From positions 186,001-250,000 of the forward strand of contig CBDFGV010000002.1 of assembly GCA_965247245.1 (NCBI GenBank): DNA of 64,000 nt, written 5' to 3'. The translations under genes and the position numbers were made by a program. This document shows, one piece after another, positions 43,789 to 52,566 of the stretch (positions are counted from its first letter, which is position 1; each line of letters opens with the position of its first letter). The DNA is from Tectiglobus sp965247245. GTDB lineage: Bacteria > Pseudomonadota > Alphaproteobacteria > Rhizobiales > Hyphomicrobiaceae. A model generated the notes under the pieces. That model worked only from the letters and a program-made list of their open reading frames with translations, made no database searches and was not told the origin of the DNA.

Positions 43789-43906
43789 CGGGTTGCCTCC
43801 GGCAGCGGAATGTTCGACTGTTGCGTTCAGTTCATTATCAAACGCCGAATGCGCAGTCTTGTCCATCCGGATAATCCGCGCGTCGGCGTTCTCCCAGGAG
43901 GCGCAA

Positions 43907-45370
43907 ATGTCCAACTTCGACGTGATCATCCGTGGCGGGACCGTCGCAACGGCCACCGACACGATGCAGGCCGATGTGGCCATCAAAGATGGCAAGATTG
44001 CTGCGCTCGGTCTAGGGCTCGATGGCGCCAGCCGCACAATCCATGCTGACGGTAAGTATGTCCTGCCAGGCGGTGTCGATACGCATGCTCACATTGAGCA
44101 GGTATCATCAAGCGGCATCATGAATGCTGACACTTTCGAGTCGGCAACCAAGTCAGCAGCCTTCGGCGGCACTACATCGGTGATCTCATTTGCGTGCCAA
44201 CATCGCGGCGATAGCCTGAAGAAGGTTTACAGCGACTACAGCGCGCTGGCGGAAAAGGGCGCTGTGATTGACTATAGCTTCCACCTCCTGGTGACAGACC
44301 CGACACCGACAGTCATTAACGAAGAATTGCCGGAGCTGGTTGGCTTGGGCAATCGCTCGATCAAGGTCTTCATGACCTACGACCTGATGAATGTTGGTGA
44401 TGAGGCGTTGCTCGATATCCTTCTCAAGGCACGCGAGCTCAAAGCACTGGTTGCGGTGCATGCCGAAAACCATGGTATGATTAACTGGATGGGCAAGCGG
44501 CTCGTCGCCAAGGGCTACACGGCTCCGAAGTTCCATGCGATCTCGCATCCGCGTGCCTCCGAGCCCGAGGCTTTCCAGCGCCTCATCGCCTGCGCGGAGC
44601 TCATCGATCAGCCGATCATCATCTATCACGTCGCCACGGGAGAAGGCGCGCGCGTGATCCGCGAGGCGCGCGGTCGCGGCGCCAAGGTGTTTGCCGAAAC
44701 CTGCACGCAGTATCTGTTTCTCACAGCGAATGACATCGACAAGCCGGGCGGCGAAGGTGCCAAATGGGTTTGCAGCCCGCCGCTCAGAACGGAAGCTGAT
44801 CAAGAGGCACTTTGGCAGGCATTGAAGCTCGGTGACCTTCAGATCGTCACGTCTGACCACGCACCGTTTGCTTATAACGAGCAAGGCAAATTGGTGGCTG
44901 GTCCAACCCCGGGTTTCAAGGAAATCCCCAACGGCATGCCAGGGCTTGAGACGCGGCTTCCCATGTTGTTTGATGCCATGGTCAGCAAAGGGCGTTACGG
45001 CATCAATGACTTCGTCAGATTTACATCAACCGACCCGGCTCGGATCTACGGCCTGGCGCCGAAGAAAGGAACGATTGCGATTGGTTCCGACGCTGACATT
45101 GCGATTTGGGACCCGGATAAGAAGGTCACACTGAGCGACGATATCGTCCATGATCTGACTGGCTACACACCGTTTGCCGGACGTGAATTGCAAGGCTGGC
45201 CGACCGCAGTATTGCGGCGTGGTGACGTGATTGTCGAAGATGGAGACTGCTCAGCTGCACCTGGTTCGGGTCAGTACCTGCCGCGCGAAGGAGGCGAAGC
45301 CTGTCAACCAACCGGTCGATTGGCACCCGAGTTTGATCTTGCAAGCAACTTCGGTGCGAACCTGTACTAA
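43907..45370 (+). CDS. Dihydropyrimidinase / D-hydantoinase
   Basis: A 487-aa cyclic amidohydrolase opening dihydropyrimidine or hydantoin rings. The binuclear metal site is complete: DTHAHIEQ, the Lys to be carboxylated in SIKVFMTYD, HAENH, ISHPRASE, IYHVATGEG and TSDHAPF. Start ATG 43907 has CAGGAGGCGCAA upstream; the frame extends to 43781 without support. The divergent racemase and downstream DMT permease suggest a hydantoin or pyrimidine use module, though a carbamoylase to finish the route is not present here. Confidence 0.93.
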   Translation: MSNFDVIIRGGTVATATDTMQADVAIKDGKIAALGLGLDGASRTIHADGKYVLPGGVDTHAHIEQVSSSGIMNADTFESATKSAAFGGTTSVISFACQHRGDSLKKVYSDYSALAEKGAVIDYSFHLLVTDPTPTVINEELPELVGLGNRSIKVFMTYDLMNVGDEALLDILLKARELKALVAVHAENHGMINWMGKRLVAKGYTAPKFHAISHPRASEPEAFQRLIACAELIDQPIIIYHVATGEGARVIREARGRGAKVFAETCTQYLFLTANDIDKPGGEGAKWVCSPPLRTEADQEALWQALKLGDLQIVTSDHAPFAYNEQGKLVAGPTPGFKEIPNGMPGLETRLPMLFDAMVSKGRYGINDFVRFTSTDPARIYGLAPKKGTIAIGSDADIAIWDPDKKVTLSDDIVHDLTGYTPFAGRELQGWPTAVLRRGDVIVEDGDCSAAPGSGQYLPREGGEACQPTGRLAPEFDLASNFGANLY

Positions 45371-45422
45371 CTTAATGCCGAATTAGACAAGCACGCCGAC
45401 TGCAATCCGTAGGGGGGACTGC

Positions 45423-46328
45423 GTGGAACTTTGGATTCCCATAACAATTTTTGCTGCCTTCATGCAGAACCTGCGATCGGTTCTGCAGAAATATCTGAAA
45501 GGGCAGCTTTCCACGACCGGTGCAACGTTCTGCCGCTTCGGCTATGCCGTGCCGCTCACAGTCCTCTACCTCACCGGCCTCGTCCTGTTCGTCGGCTATG
45601 ACGTCCCAACAATGACAAGCGAGTTCTATCTCTACGCTTCGATTGGCGCGATTGCTCAGATCATGGGGACAGCGACGCTTGTCTCACTTTTCTCGATGCG
45701 CAACTTTGCTGTCGGCACAACATTCTCGAAGACGGAGACAATCCAGGCAGCCATCTTCGGGATTGTGGTACTGGGAGAGACGATCAGCGTCGCAGCCACA
45801 TTCGCCATCCTGCTGAGCCTGGTGGGTGTCGTCATGATATCGATGACACAGAGCTCTCTAACGATGCGCGAACTTGCAACGAACTTCCTCAACAAGACGG
45901 CACTCATTGGGATTGCCTCCGGCGCCTTCTTCGGCGTCTCGGCTGTGACTTACCGCGCCGCTGCCCTTTCTCTGGATGGCGGCGACTTTGTCGTTAAGGG
46001 CGCGACGACGCTCGTCTTTGTGACAATTTTTCAGACCATCATTATGGCCATCTACATGCGGATCCGGGAACCAGGGCAGTTGACTGCGGTTCTCAGCTCC
46101 TGGCGGATATCAGCCTGGGTCGGTCTCGTCGGCATGCTTGGGTCGGTTGGCTGGATCACCGCGATGACCATCGAGAAGGCGGCCTACGTGCGCGCGTTGG
46201 GGCAGATTGAGTTGGTCTTTACCTTTGCAGCATCTTATCTTTTCTTTAGGGAGCGCAGTAGCGCTATGGAAATTGCGGGTATTGCTATTGTAACGCTCGG
46301 CATTCTTGCCTTGCTTCTTTATCGCTAG
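45423..46328 (+). CDS. EamA-family (DMT) transporter
   Basis: A 301-aa permease with ten predicted helices in two EamA repeats; the second repeat ends LVFTFAASYLFFRERSSAME. Start is GTG 45423 preceded by GTAGGGGGGACTGC. It follows the hydantoinase gene by 52 bp on the same strand and precedes an SDR by 20 bp, so it likely exports or imports a substrate of these enzymes. Shares only fold with the partial DMT gene at the window start. Confidence 0.88.
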   Translation: MELWIPITIFAAFMQNLRSVLQKYLKGQLSTTGATFCRFGYAVPLTVLYLTGLVLFVGYDVPTMTSEFYLYASIGAIAQIMGTATLVSLFSMRNFAVGTTFSKTETIQAAIFGIVVLGETISVAATFAILLSLVGVVMISMTQSSLTMRELATNFLNKTALIGIASGAFFGVSAVTYRAAALSLDGGDFVVKGATTLVFVTIFQTIIMAIYMRIREPGQLTAVLSSWRISAWVGLVGMLGSVGWITAMTIEKAAYVRALGQIELVFTFAASYLFFRERSSAMEIAGIAIVTLGILALLLYR

Positions 46329-46347
46329 CTCATGCTGGAGGATCGCC

Positions 46348-47112
46348 ATGCAATTTGAAGGGCAGACGACGGTCATCACCGGAGCAGCCTCAGGTATTGG
46401 TGCTGCGACCGCAAAATTGTTTGCTGAAAGAGGCGCAAGAGTCTTGCTCGTCGACCAAAATGGTTTGGGTCTCGACGAGGTTATCGGCGATATCCGCAGC
46501 AAGCGCGGCACGGCCCAGCGCGCGGTCGCTGATGTCGAGTCGTCGCTTGAGGCTGAGACGATCATACAAGGTGTGCAGTCAGATTGGGGAAAGATCGATC
46601 ATCTGGTCACTTGCGCTGCTGTTTCAACCAACGGCGGTACGCTCCTCACCTTGAGCGACGATGATTGGGAGCGCATCTGGCAGATCAATGTTATGGGCAC
46701 GGTCCGTTGGGTACGCGCAGCACTACCGCATATGATTGCGAACGGTGGCGGTTCGATCGTTACGCTTGCATCGCAACTTGCCTTCAACAGTGGCGGCAAC
46801 AACTGCGCCTATATCGCGTCCAAGGGGGCCATTGTCTCCTTTACGAAGACAACCGCGGTCGACTATGCGAAGAGCGGGGTCCGGATCAACACGGTCGCCC
46901 CAGCCGTCATCGACACGCCCATGTCACGCGCGTCGCGAGACAACGCTCCAGATCCGCAAGCCATGATGGACTGGCGCCTTTCCCGCCATCCAATGGGCCG
47001 CATTGGTCAAGTCGATGAAGTTGCTAAGGCGATTGCTTATCTGGCGAGTAGCGAATCGAGCTTTACGACCGGAACAGTGCAGTTCGTGGACGGTGGCTGG
47101 ACTGCGGCATAA
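46348..47112 (+). CDS. Short-chain dehydrogenase/reductase (SDR)
   Basis: A 254-aa classical SDR: TGAASGIGAATAKLFAERG for the cofactor, and catalytic ASQLAFNSGG with YIASK. The Asp at the end of strand 2 (LLVDQNG) suggests NAD preference. ATG 46348 follows CTGGAGGATCGCC; the frame extends upstream over the transporter stop. Last gene of the hydantoinase-transporter-SDR run; its C-terminus FVDGGWTAA is standard. Substrate unknown. Confidence 0.9.
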   Translation: MQFEGQTTVITGAASGIGAATAKLFAERGARVLLVDQNGLGLDEVIGDIRSKRGTAQRAVADVESSLEAETIIQGVQSDWGKIDHLVTCAAVSTNGGTLLTLSDDDWERIWQINVMGTVRWVRAALPHMIANGGGSIVTLASQLAFNSGGNNCAYIASKGAIVSFTKTTAVDYAKSGVRINTVAPAVIDTPMSRASRDNAPDPQAMMDWRLSRHPMGRIGQVDEVAKAIAYLASSESSFTTGTVQFVDGGWTAA

Positions 47113-47153
47113 GCCACACTCGAACTGATCCCCCACACGCGCAGTGTTTCACG

Positions 47154-47906
47154 CTACGATCCGATCACCACTTCAACGTCGCCCAAGCCATCAATCTGGC
47201 CTCGGACAGTCTGTCCTTTTTCGATCCAATGCAGGCCGGAAAGGGCACCGGTTGTGACCAGCTGACCGACCTGCAATCCGCCGCAATGATCGCCGACCAC
47301 CCGCACAAAGCTCTCCAGGATCTCAAAGGCACTGCCGCCCGGGACTGCTCCGGCACCCTCCGACACGATTGCTTCATCAGCAGTGAACTTGTGCCCAGGG
47401 TTGGTCACGTCAACCGACTGCCAGTCCGCGACAGGTGCACCGAACACGAGACCGGCATTCGCCTGGTTGTCGGCCAACTTCATCATCGGGTGACAAGTCT
47501 CAAGGAAGGCCAACCGTGTGTCGACGACTTCGATCACCGGATAGGCGACCACTGCAGCCTTTAACTTTTCGGAGAACTCCGGATCATCGAGTGCCGGCAG
47601 CGCCTTCTCAAGCCGAAAGGCAATCTCAAGCTCGATGCCAATCTGAACCAGTTCGTTGCCGGCGAACGTGGCGCCAGTAGGCCGAACATCGCCTGCAGGT
47701 ATGGGTGCAAAAAACGGCGTGCCATCGGGCGTCTTGCTCGTCTTGAAAGCGCCGACAGCACCAAGCTCCGCCATGACATGGGTATGGACAGCCATGGCCT
47801 CGTCCATTGTCGTGGCTTCCTGGTCGATATCCGTGGCCTGCAGCTGCGTACGCGATCTGCGCGCCGCAAGTATCTTGTCGGCGACGCTTCTTGCATCGAA
47901 TGTCAT
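47154..47906 (-). CDS. 2-keto-4-pentenoate hydratase family protein
   Basis: A 250-aa fumarylacetoacetase-fold enzyme of the 2-keto-4-pentenoate hydratase / 4-oxalocrotonate decarboxylase group, which act late in meta-cleavage of aromatics. Metal-binding residues are in IGIELEIAFRLEKALP and in AVVAYPVIEVVDTRL; the C-terminus TTGALSGLHWIEKGQTV is typical. Hydratase and decarboxylase members have nearly the same sequence features. It stands alone on the minus strand between an SDR (convergent) and the HIBADH-like gene, with no extradiol dioxygenase in the window. Confidence 0.85.
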   Translation of the reverse strand: MTFDARSVADKILAARRSRTQLQATDIDQEATTMDEAMAVHTHVMAELGAVGAFKTSKTPDGTPFFAPIPAGDVRPTGATFAGNELVQIGIELEIAFRLEKALPALDDPEFSEKLKAAVVAYPVIEVVDTRLAFLETCHPMMKLADNQANAGLVFGAPVADWQSVDVTNPGHKFTADEAIVSEGAGAVPGGSAFEILESFVRVVGDHCGGLQVGQLVTTGALSGLHWIEKGQTVRGQIDGLGDVEVVIGS

Positions 47907-48012
47907 GGCGTGTTCCCTCGTTGTGCGTAAACCAATGTTTGCCGTTCAGAACTCGGACCCTTCTGTTCCGTATCTGTAGAGCCCGATGCGAGAAGCTTGC
48001 ATACGATGGCGG

Positions 48013-48906
48013 CTATTTCTTCTGACCAGCCAGGAATTCATAGATGACCGAAAAGTCTTTGTCGGCATAGCCGCTGTTGACCAGCAGCTGGTACATCGCC
48101 CGCGCTTGTGCCGCAAGCGGCGTCGACACACCGGCCGACTGAGCAGCCTGCTGAGACAAAGTCATGTCCTTGGTCATCAAGGCCGTTGCAAAGCCGGGTT
48201 CAAAATTGCGATTGGAGGCTGCCGCTGGGACCGGACCGGGAACAGGGCAGTAGCTAGTCAACGCCCATGACTGACCGGATGACTTGTTGATGATCTCGAA
48301 CATCACCTTGGGATCAAGGCCGAGCCCCTGGCCGAGATGTAAGGCTTCGCACAGCACGGCCATGTTGGTGCCGGCAAGCATGTTGTTGCAGATTTTTGCG
48401 GCTTGGCCAGAACCAGCCGGTCCGGCGTGAATGACATTGGTTCCCATGCCTTCCAGGACCGGCTTTGCTTTCTCGAACGCTTCTTCGGTGCCGCCGACCA
48501 TGAATGTCAGCGTGCCTGCGATGGCCGCCGGCTGCGCGCCCGAGACAGGCGCGTCCACCATCATGTAGCCGGCGTCCGTGGCTGCCTTGTTGACAGCACG
48601 CGATGTATCCACGTCAATCGTCGAACTGTCGATGAGCAGTGTCTCTTTCGAAGCATGAGCCAGAATGCCATTGTCTCCGAGGTAGGCGGCGTGAACATCC
48701 GGACCAGCGGGGATCATGAACACAACTGCGTCGGCGTCTTTCAGTGCGCCCTCCAGACCGTTGGCGATGCGACCACCCTCCGACGTGAAGCGATCTCTTG
48801 CGGCCGGCACGAGATCCCATCCCAAGGTCTCATTGCCAGCTTTCTGCAAATTGAGGGCCATGGGCCGCCCCATGTTTCCCAGCCCGATCACCGTGACTTT
48901 GGTCAT
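48013..48906 (-). CDS. NAD-dependent beta-hydroxyacid dehydrogenase, 3-hydroxyisobutyrate dehydrogenase-like
   Basis: A 297-aa oxidoreductase with Rossmann motif VIGLGNMGRPMALNLQKAG, substrate motif DAPVSGAQPAAIAGTLTFMV and catalytic Lys in GSGQAAKICNNMLAG. Members oxidise 3-hydroxyisobutyrate, tartronate semialdehyde or related acids. Start ATG 48906 follows GGGAGGACTTTCC; the frame runs on to 49566 over the divergent PLP-enzyme gene and is not credible there. In valine catabolism it would act on 3-hydroxyisobutyrate, but no valine genes are adjacent. Confidence 0.92.
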   Translation of the reverse strand: MTKVTVIGLGNMGRPMALNLQKAGNETLGWDLVPAARDRFTSEGGRIANGLEGALKDADAVVFMIPAGPDVHAAYLGDNGILAHASKETLLIDSSTIDVDTSRAVNKAATDAGYMMVDAPVSGAQPAAIAGTLTFMVGGTEEAFEKAKPVLEGMGTNVIHAGPAGSGQAAKICNNMLAGTNMAVLCEALHLGQGLGLDPKVMFEIINKSSGQSWALTSYCPVPGPVPAAASNRNFEPGFATALMTKDMTLSQQAAQSAGVSTPLAAQARAMYQLLVNSGYADKDFSVIYEFLAGQKK

Positions 48907-49101
48907 GGAAAGTCCTCCCAACTCGTCATTATCTTTTCTGGTTGATACCGCCGCTGAGCAGGTCTCGTACTGATACGCAGAACCTACACTGCGGTTCGCC
49001 TGCTGCAAGAGAGTGCGGACGCGGGATCGACGTTTTACGGATGCACGACAGTGCGCTATCAGGTAGATGCTAGAAAAAATTTCGTTCCTAGGAGCCGTAT
49101 T

Positions 49102-50130
49102 ATGAACCCTGCGCTTGGACGCCTTTCCGAGATGCCACGGTGCCCCCTCGCGCATCGGCCCACGCCGATCGAGCTCTTGGGCAATCTGAGTGCGGCAACC
49201 GGAAAGGCGAACATCTATGTGAAGCGGGATGATTGCACGGGGTTGGCTCTCGGCGGCAACAAGATTCGCCAGCTTGAGTACTATGTTGGCGCTGCCGAGG
49301 CCAAGGGCGCGGATACTCTGCTGATCACAGGCGCTGTTCAGTCCAACTATGTTCGCTCGACGGTTGCGGCAGCAGCCAAACGTGGCCTTGCCTGTCACGT
49401 TCAACTTGAAGAACGCGTGCCTGATCCAACAGATTTGTACCGGACGTCCGGCAACGTACTCCTCGATGAACTGATGGGCGCGACGGTCCACCACTATCCT
49501 GACGGTGAGGATGAAGCTGGGGCGGACCGAAGACTTGGTGAAATCGCCGATGATCTCCGACAACAAGGCAGAAGCCCCTACATCGTACCGCTATCGCCCG
49601 GCCATCCCCCACTTGCAGCCCTGGGCTACATTGATGCTGCAGAGGAACTGCTCGAACAGATCGCCTCGATGAACGTTCGTATCGACCGCATCTTTGTTGC
49701 ATCCGGGAGCGGTAACACGCATGCGGGTTTGTTGTATGGCCTGCGCGCTTTTGGTTCGTCGATTCCTGTCACTGGAGTCTGCGTGCGCCGCAAAGAGGAA
49801 ATGCAGTTGCCGCGGCTCACGAAGCGATGCGAAGAGATTGCCCACCTGTTGGATGCTCAAAACCCAGTTACAGATAGTGACATCGCAGTGGACGATGCTG
49901 TTCTGGCACCGGGATACGGACAGATGAACGAGGCAGTTACAGAAGCCATTAATCTTGCAGCACGCAAAGAAGCTATATTGGTTGACCCGGTCTATACCGG
50001 CAGAGTGCTCGCGAGCCTCATCGCCTATGCGCGAAACCTAGCGGAGCAAGAAAACCTCCTCTTCATCCATACGGGCGGCACACCAGCCATTTTTGCCTAT
50101 GAGCACGAGCTGCGGGCTGGATTGACGTAA
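49102..50130 (+). CDS. D-cysteine desulfhydrase / ACC deaminase family PLP enzyme
   Basis: A 342-aa pyridoxal-phosphate enzyme of the tryptophan-synthase-beta fold. The PLP Lys is K54 in LALGGNKIRQLEYY, followed by TGAVQSNYVRSTVAAAAK, and the phosphate loop is ASGSGNTHAGLLYG. This group includes D-cysteine desulfhydrase and 1-aminocyclopropane-1-carboxylate deaminase; the DcyD-like opening KRDDCTGLALGGNK favours D-cysteine or a related D-amino acid. Start ATG 49102 has TAGGAG upstream. Divergent from the HIBADH-like gene. Confidence 0.88.
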   Translation: MNPALGRLSEMPRCPLAHRPTPIELLGNLSAATGKANIYVKRDDCTGLALGGNKIRQLEYYVGAAEAKGADTLLITGAVQSNYVRSTVAAAAKRGLACHVQLEERVPDPTDLYRTSGNVLLDELMGATVHHYPDGEDEAGADRRLGEIADDLRQQGRSPYIVPLSPGHPPLAALGYIDAAEELLEQIASMNVRIDRIFVASGSGNTHAGLLYGLRAFGSSIPVTGVCVRRKEEMQLPRLTKRCEEIAHLLDAQNPVTDSDIAVDDAVLAPGYGQMNEAVTEAINLAARKEAILVDPVYTGRVLASLIAYARNLAEQENLLFIHTGGTPAIFAYEHELRAGLT

Positions 50131-50271
50131 GTTTTACAGCCCAACTGTCGATCAGTTCACAATTTGCAATGCAGTTGCGTGTTATGAGGGATGGACTGCT
50201 GTCTTCGACTGGAGGCAGGAGTTTTTGACGCTGCTGCAGCATCTCGCGCATTGTATGCAAAGGTTAGATCA

Positions 50272-51087
50272 ATGATAGGCCTGCCACGACAAGGGTGCAC
50301 GTTAGCGTCCGGTATGGTGATCGCTACCGCTATCCTTTTCGGCACGCCGGTTCTAGCTTCTGGCAATCAGAAATCCGAAACCAGCGAGAGCTCTGCGCAA
50401 AAAGCGGACGTTAAGACACCCAGCAAATCCCAATCCAAGGCAAAGCCGATGACCATGCCGGTTTTTTTGGATCGCCTGATGATGGCTGAGTCGGGCGGGA
50501 ACGACTTTGCGCGCAATCGGCGCTCCACTGCTACCGGGCCGTACCAGTTCATTGTCTCGACTTTTCTGAGCGTTGCCCGGCGCCACTTTCCGGCAGAAAC
50601 GAGCAAGCTCTCACGTACTCAGATCCTGGCACTGAGAACGGATCGAAAGTTCGCACGAAAGGCTGCCGAGGCCTACACCAAAGACAACGCTGCTCATTTA
50701 GCTGCAGCAGGCCACAAACCGACATTTACCAATTTGCGGCTGGCATTCTTGCTCGGACCTGGAGGAGCAAACCGCATTCTCTCGGCACCCGCCAAAGCGA
50801 AAGTTGGTGTCTTGCTGGGACGGGCCGTTATGCGCGCCAACCCGTTCATGGCTGGTATGACCGCATCAGATCTGATCGCGCGTGCGGCGCGCGATATTGC
50901 CACCGATCCGCGATCAACTGCGGGTATCAAAGCTGGCAAACTCGCCAAGCGTGGGCGACGTCCCAGAATTCGGGTCAGATGTAACTTGGCGCGACCAAGC
51001 TGCAAGCGTTGGCTCGCCCTGAAACGCAGGCGCCTCGCCAAAGCGGCCACAAAGGCGATTCGAGCGAAACGCAAGGCCAAGAACTAA
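50272..51087 (+). CDS. Exported transglycosylase-like protein with basic C-terminal tail
   Basis: A 271-aa protein with signal peptide (residues 1-30, ending VLAS), a Lys/Ser-rich linker, and a lysozyme-like core: RLMMAESGGNDFARN with the probable catalytic E73, then TATGPYQFIVSTFLS, as in lytic transglycosylases of the SLT fold. The last 60 residues are strongly basic (KLAKRGRRPRIRVRC and WLALKRRRLAK) with two cysteines seven residues apart. ATG 50272 is used with AAAGG upstream. It probably cuts peptidoglycan in the periplasm; the basic tail could bind the wall or other polyanions. Confidence 0.75.
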   Translation: MIGLPRQGCTLASGMVIATAILFGTPVLASGNQKSETSESSAQKADVKTPSKSQSKAKPMTMPVFLDRLMMAESGGNDFARNRRSTATGPYQFIVSTFLSVARRHFPAETSKLSRTQILALRTDRKFARKAAEAYTKDNAAHLAAAGHKPTFTNLRLAFLLGPGGANRILSAPAKAKVGVLLGRAVMRANPFMAGMTASDLIARAARDIATDPRSTAGIKAGKLAKRGRRPRIRVRCNLARPSCKRWLALKRRRLAKAATKAIRAKRKAKN

Positions 51088-51321
51088 GTTCGTGGCGATC
51101 CAGCCACAATTTGCTGTCCAACGATCGCCATTTGACCAGTAACGCCCCATTCGTTTGCTATTGTCCGACTAATCACAATATTACGTGAAACCGAATTCGG
51201 CGCCGAGGCCTAGAATATCGCGGCCCTTGCCGCAAGATTCGTGTTTTAAGCCAAGATGTTACGAAGCTGAACGACGTGAAGTTCGGAAACTTGAGCTAAG
51301 GCTGGCGGAATGGAGAGACGA

Positions 51322-52452
51322 ATGCATCGGATATTCATCGCGGCGCTCTGCGCTGTCTCCTTTGGCCTGACCGGGTCTGCGCTTGCTGACAGTTGCACAC
51401 CGGCACAGTTCGGCAAAGTTGTTGACGCCACGGGCGAGCGACTGCGCAAGGCTAATGCCACATCAGAAAAGGATATGCGCCTCAAGTTCCTGCAGCTTGC
51501 AAAGCAGAAGGGCTGGTCGAAGGACACGGCGGTCGAACGTGGTTTCGAGCTGTTAACGGACAACGAGGTCCGAACACTGGATGCCCAGGCCAGTGAACTG
51601 CTCATTCGCTTGGATCAACTTGGAGATGCCGACGACGTCAGCGCGACCTGTTCGAGACTCGCGGAACTCAAAGAGGTCTCCAAGCAACTTCTCGAAGTGA
51701 CCGCTGCCAAGCGTGCTCACATTTCCGCCAAGCTCAATGTAGCACTCCAGCCGAAACTGAAGTCGCGGCCTAAAGACCAACGGCCCAAGGTGGCGACCAA
51801 CAGTAACCAGACGCGCACCAAGCCAACCAGTCCAGCCACGAGGAAAGGCCCCCCTCCCGGCCCCAAGCCGACAGCTAACCAGGCTTGGTCGACGAACACG
51901 GTCGCAGCCAAGGTTCCGCCGCGTGAAGTCATGGCGGCTCTTCCGCCGGTGCAGAACGCGCCGCCCAACTACACTTACGGTTCACATGAAATCCGTGCCG
52001 TGGGGCAAGACTTATTCGGTAGTACGTCTGCCGAACTCGCTAGTGTGCTCAAGTTTGCATTTGACAGCTATGGCAAGCCAAATGGCTACGTTCTTGGTAC
52101 GGAAGCCGGCGCATCGTTTCTCGCTGGGCTAAGGTATGGCCATGGGCAGCTGGTGACGAAGCAGTTCGGCCAACGCAAGATCTATTGGCAGGGACCGTCG
52201 GTCGGAACAGACTTCGGGATTACCGGCTCCCGCGTCATGGTGCTGGTCTACAACCTCAAAGATCCTGAGCGCATATTCAGCCGCTTCGTCGGCGTCGAGG
52301 GCGCGGCTTATCTGGTCGGCGGCGTAGGCATTACATTTCATAAGCAAGGTGATCTCGTGCTTGCTCCTATTCGCACCGGGTTGGGTTTGCGGATAGGGGC
52401 TAACATCGGCTACCTCAAAATCACACCCCGTCGGAGCCTCAATCCCTTCTGA
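51322..52452 (+). CDS. DUF1134 / EipA-like envelope protein with N-terminal extension
   Basis: A 376-aa exported protein. Residues 1-20 are a signal peptide (ends GSALA). The C-terminal 160 residues are a clear DUF1134 domain: DLFGSTSAELASVLKFAF, YWQGPSVGTDFGITGSR and the end GLGLRIGANIGYLKITP. Its relative EipA of Brucella supports cell-envelope integrity. Before it, residues 21-140 form a helical region with two Cys and residues 140-210 a Pro/Lys-rich linker, neither present in the roughly 200-aa EipA form. ATG 51322 follows GGAGAGACGA; ATG 51310 is possible. Confidence 0.85.
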   Translation: MHRIFIAALCAVSFGLTGSALADSCTPAQFGKVVDATGERLRKANATSEKDMRLKFLQLAKQKGWSKDTAVERGFELLTDNEVRTLDAQASELLIRLDQLGDADDVSATCSRLAELKEVSKQLLEVTAAKRAHISAKLNVALQPKLKSRPKDQRPKVATNSNQTRTKPTSPATRKGPPPGPKPTANQAWSTNTVAAKVPPREVMAALPPVQNAPPNYTYGSHEIRAVGQDLFGSTSAELASVLKFAFDSYGKPNGYVLGTEAGASFLAGLRYGHGQLVTKQFGQRKIYWQGPSVGTDFGITGSRVMVLVYNLKDPERIFSRFVGVEGAAYLVGGVGITFHKQGDLVLAPIRTGLGLRIGANIGYLKITPRRSLNPF

Positions 52453-52566
52453 GGCAATGGCAATGTGATGAGCTGTTTCTTGGCGGAAGGGCCTTGTCCA
52501 TCGCGCCGGTTCGCGTGCTACAATTGCTAGGCTCTTAAACTCTGCAGAATTGGCAAAGGGATCCGC

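Noticed and set aside
48907..49566. N-terminal extension of the HIBADH-like frame
   Set aside because: It lies opposite the D-cysteine-desulfhydrase-like gene, and a strong GGGAGG ribosome site sets the start at 48906.
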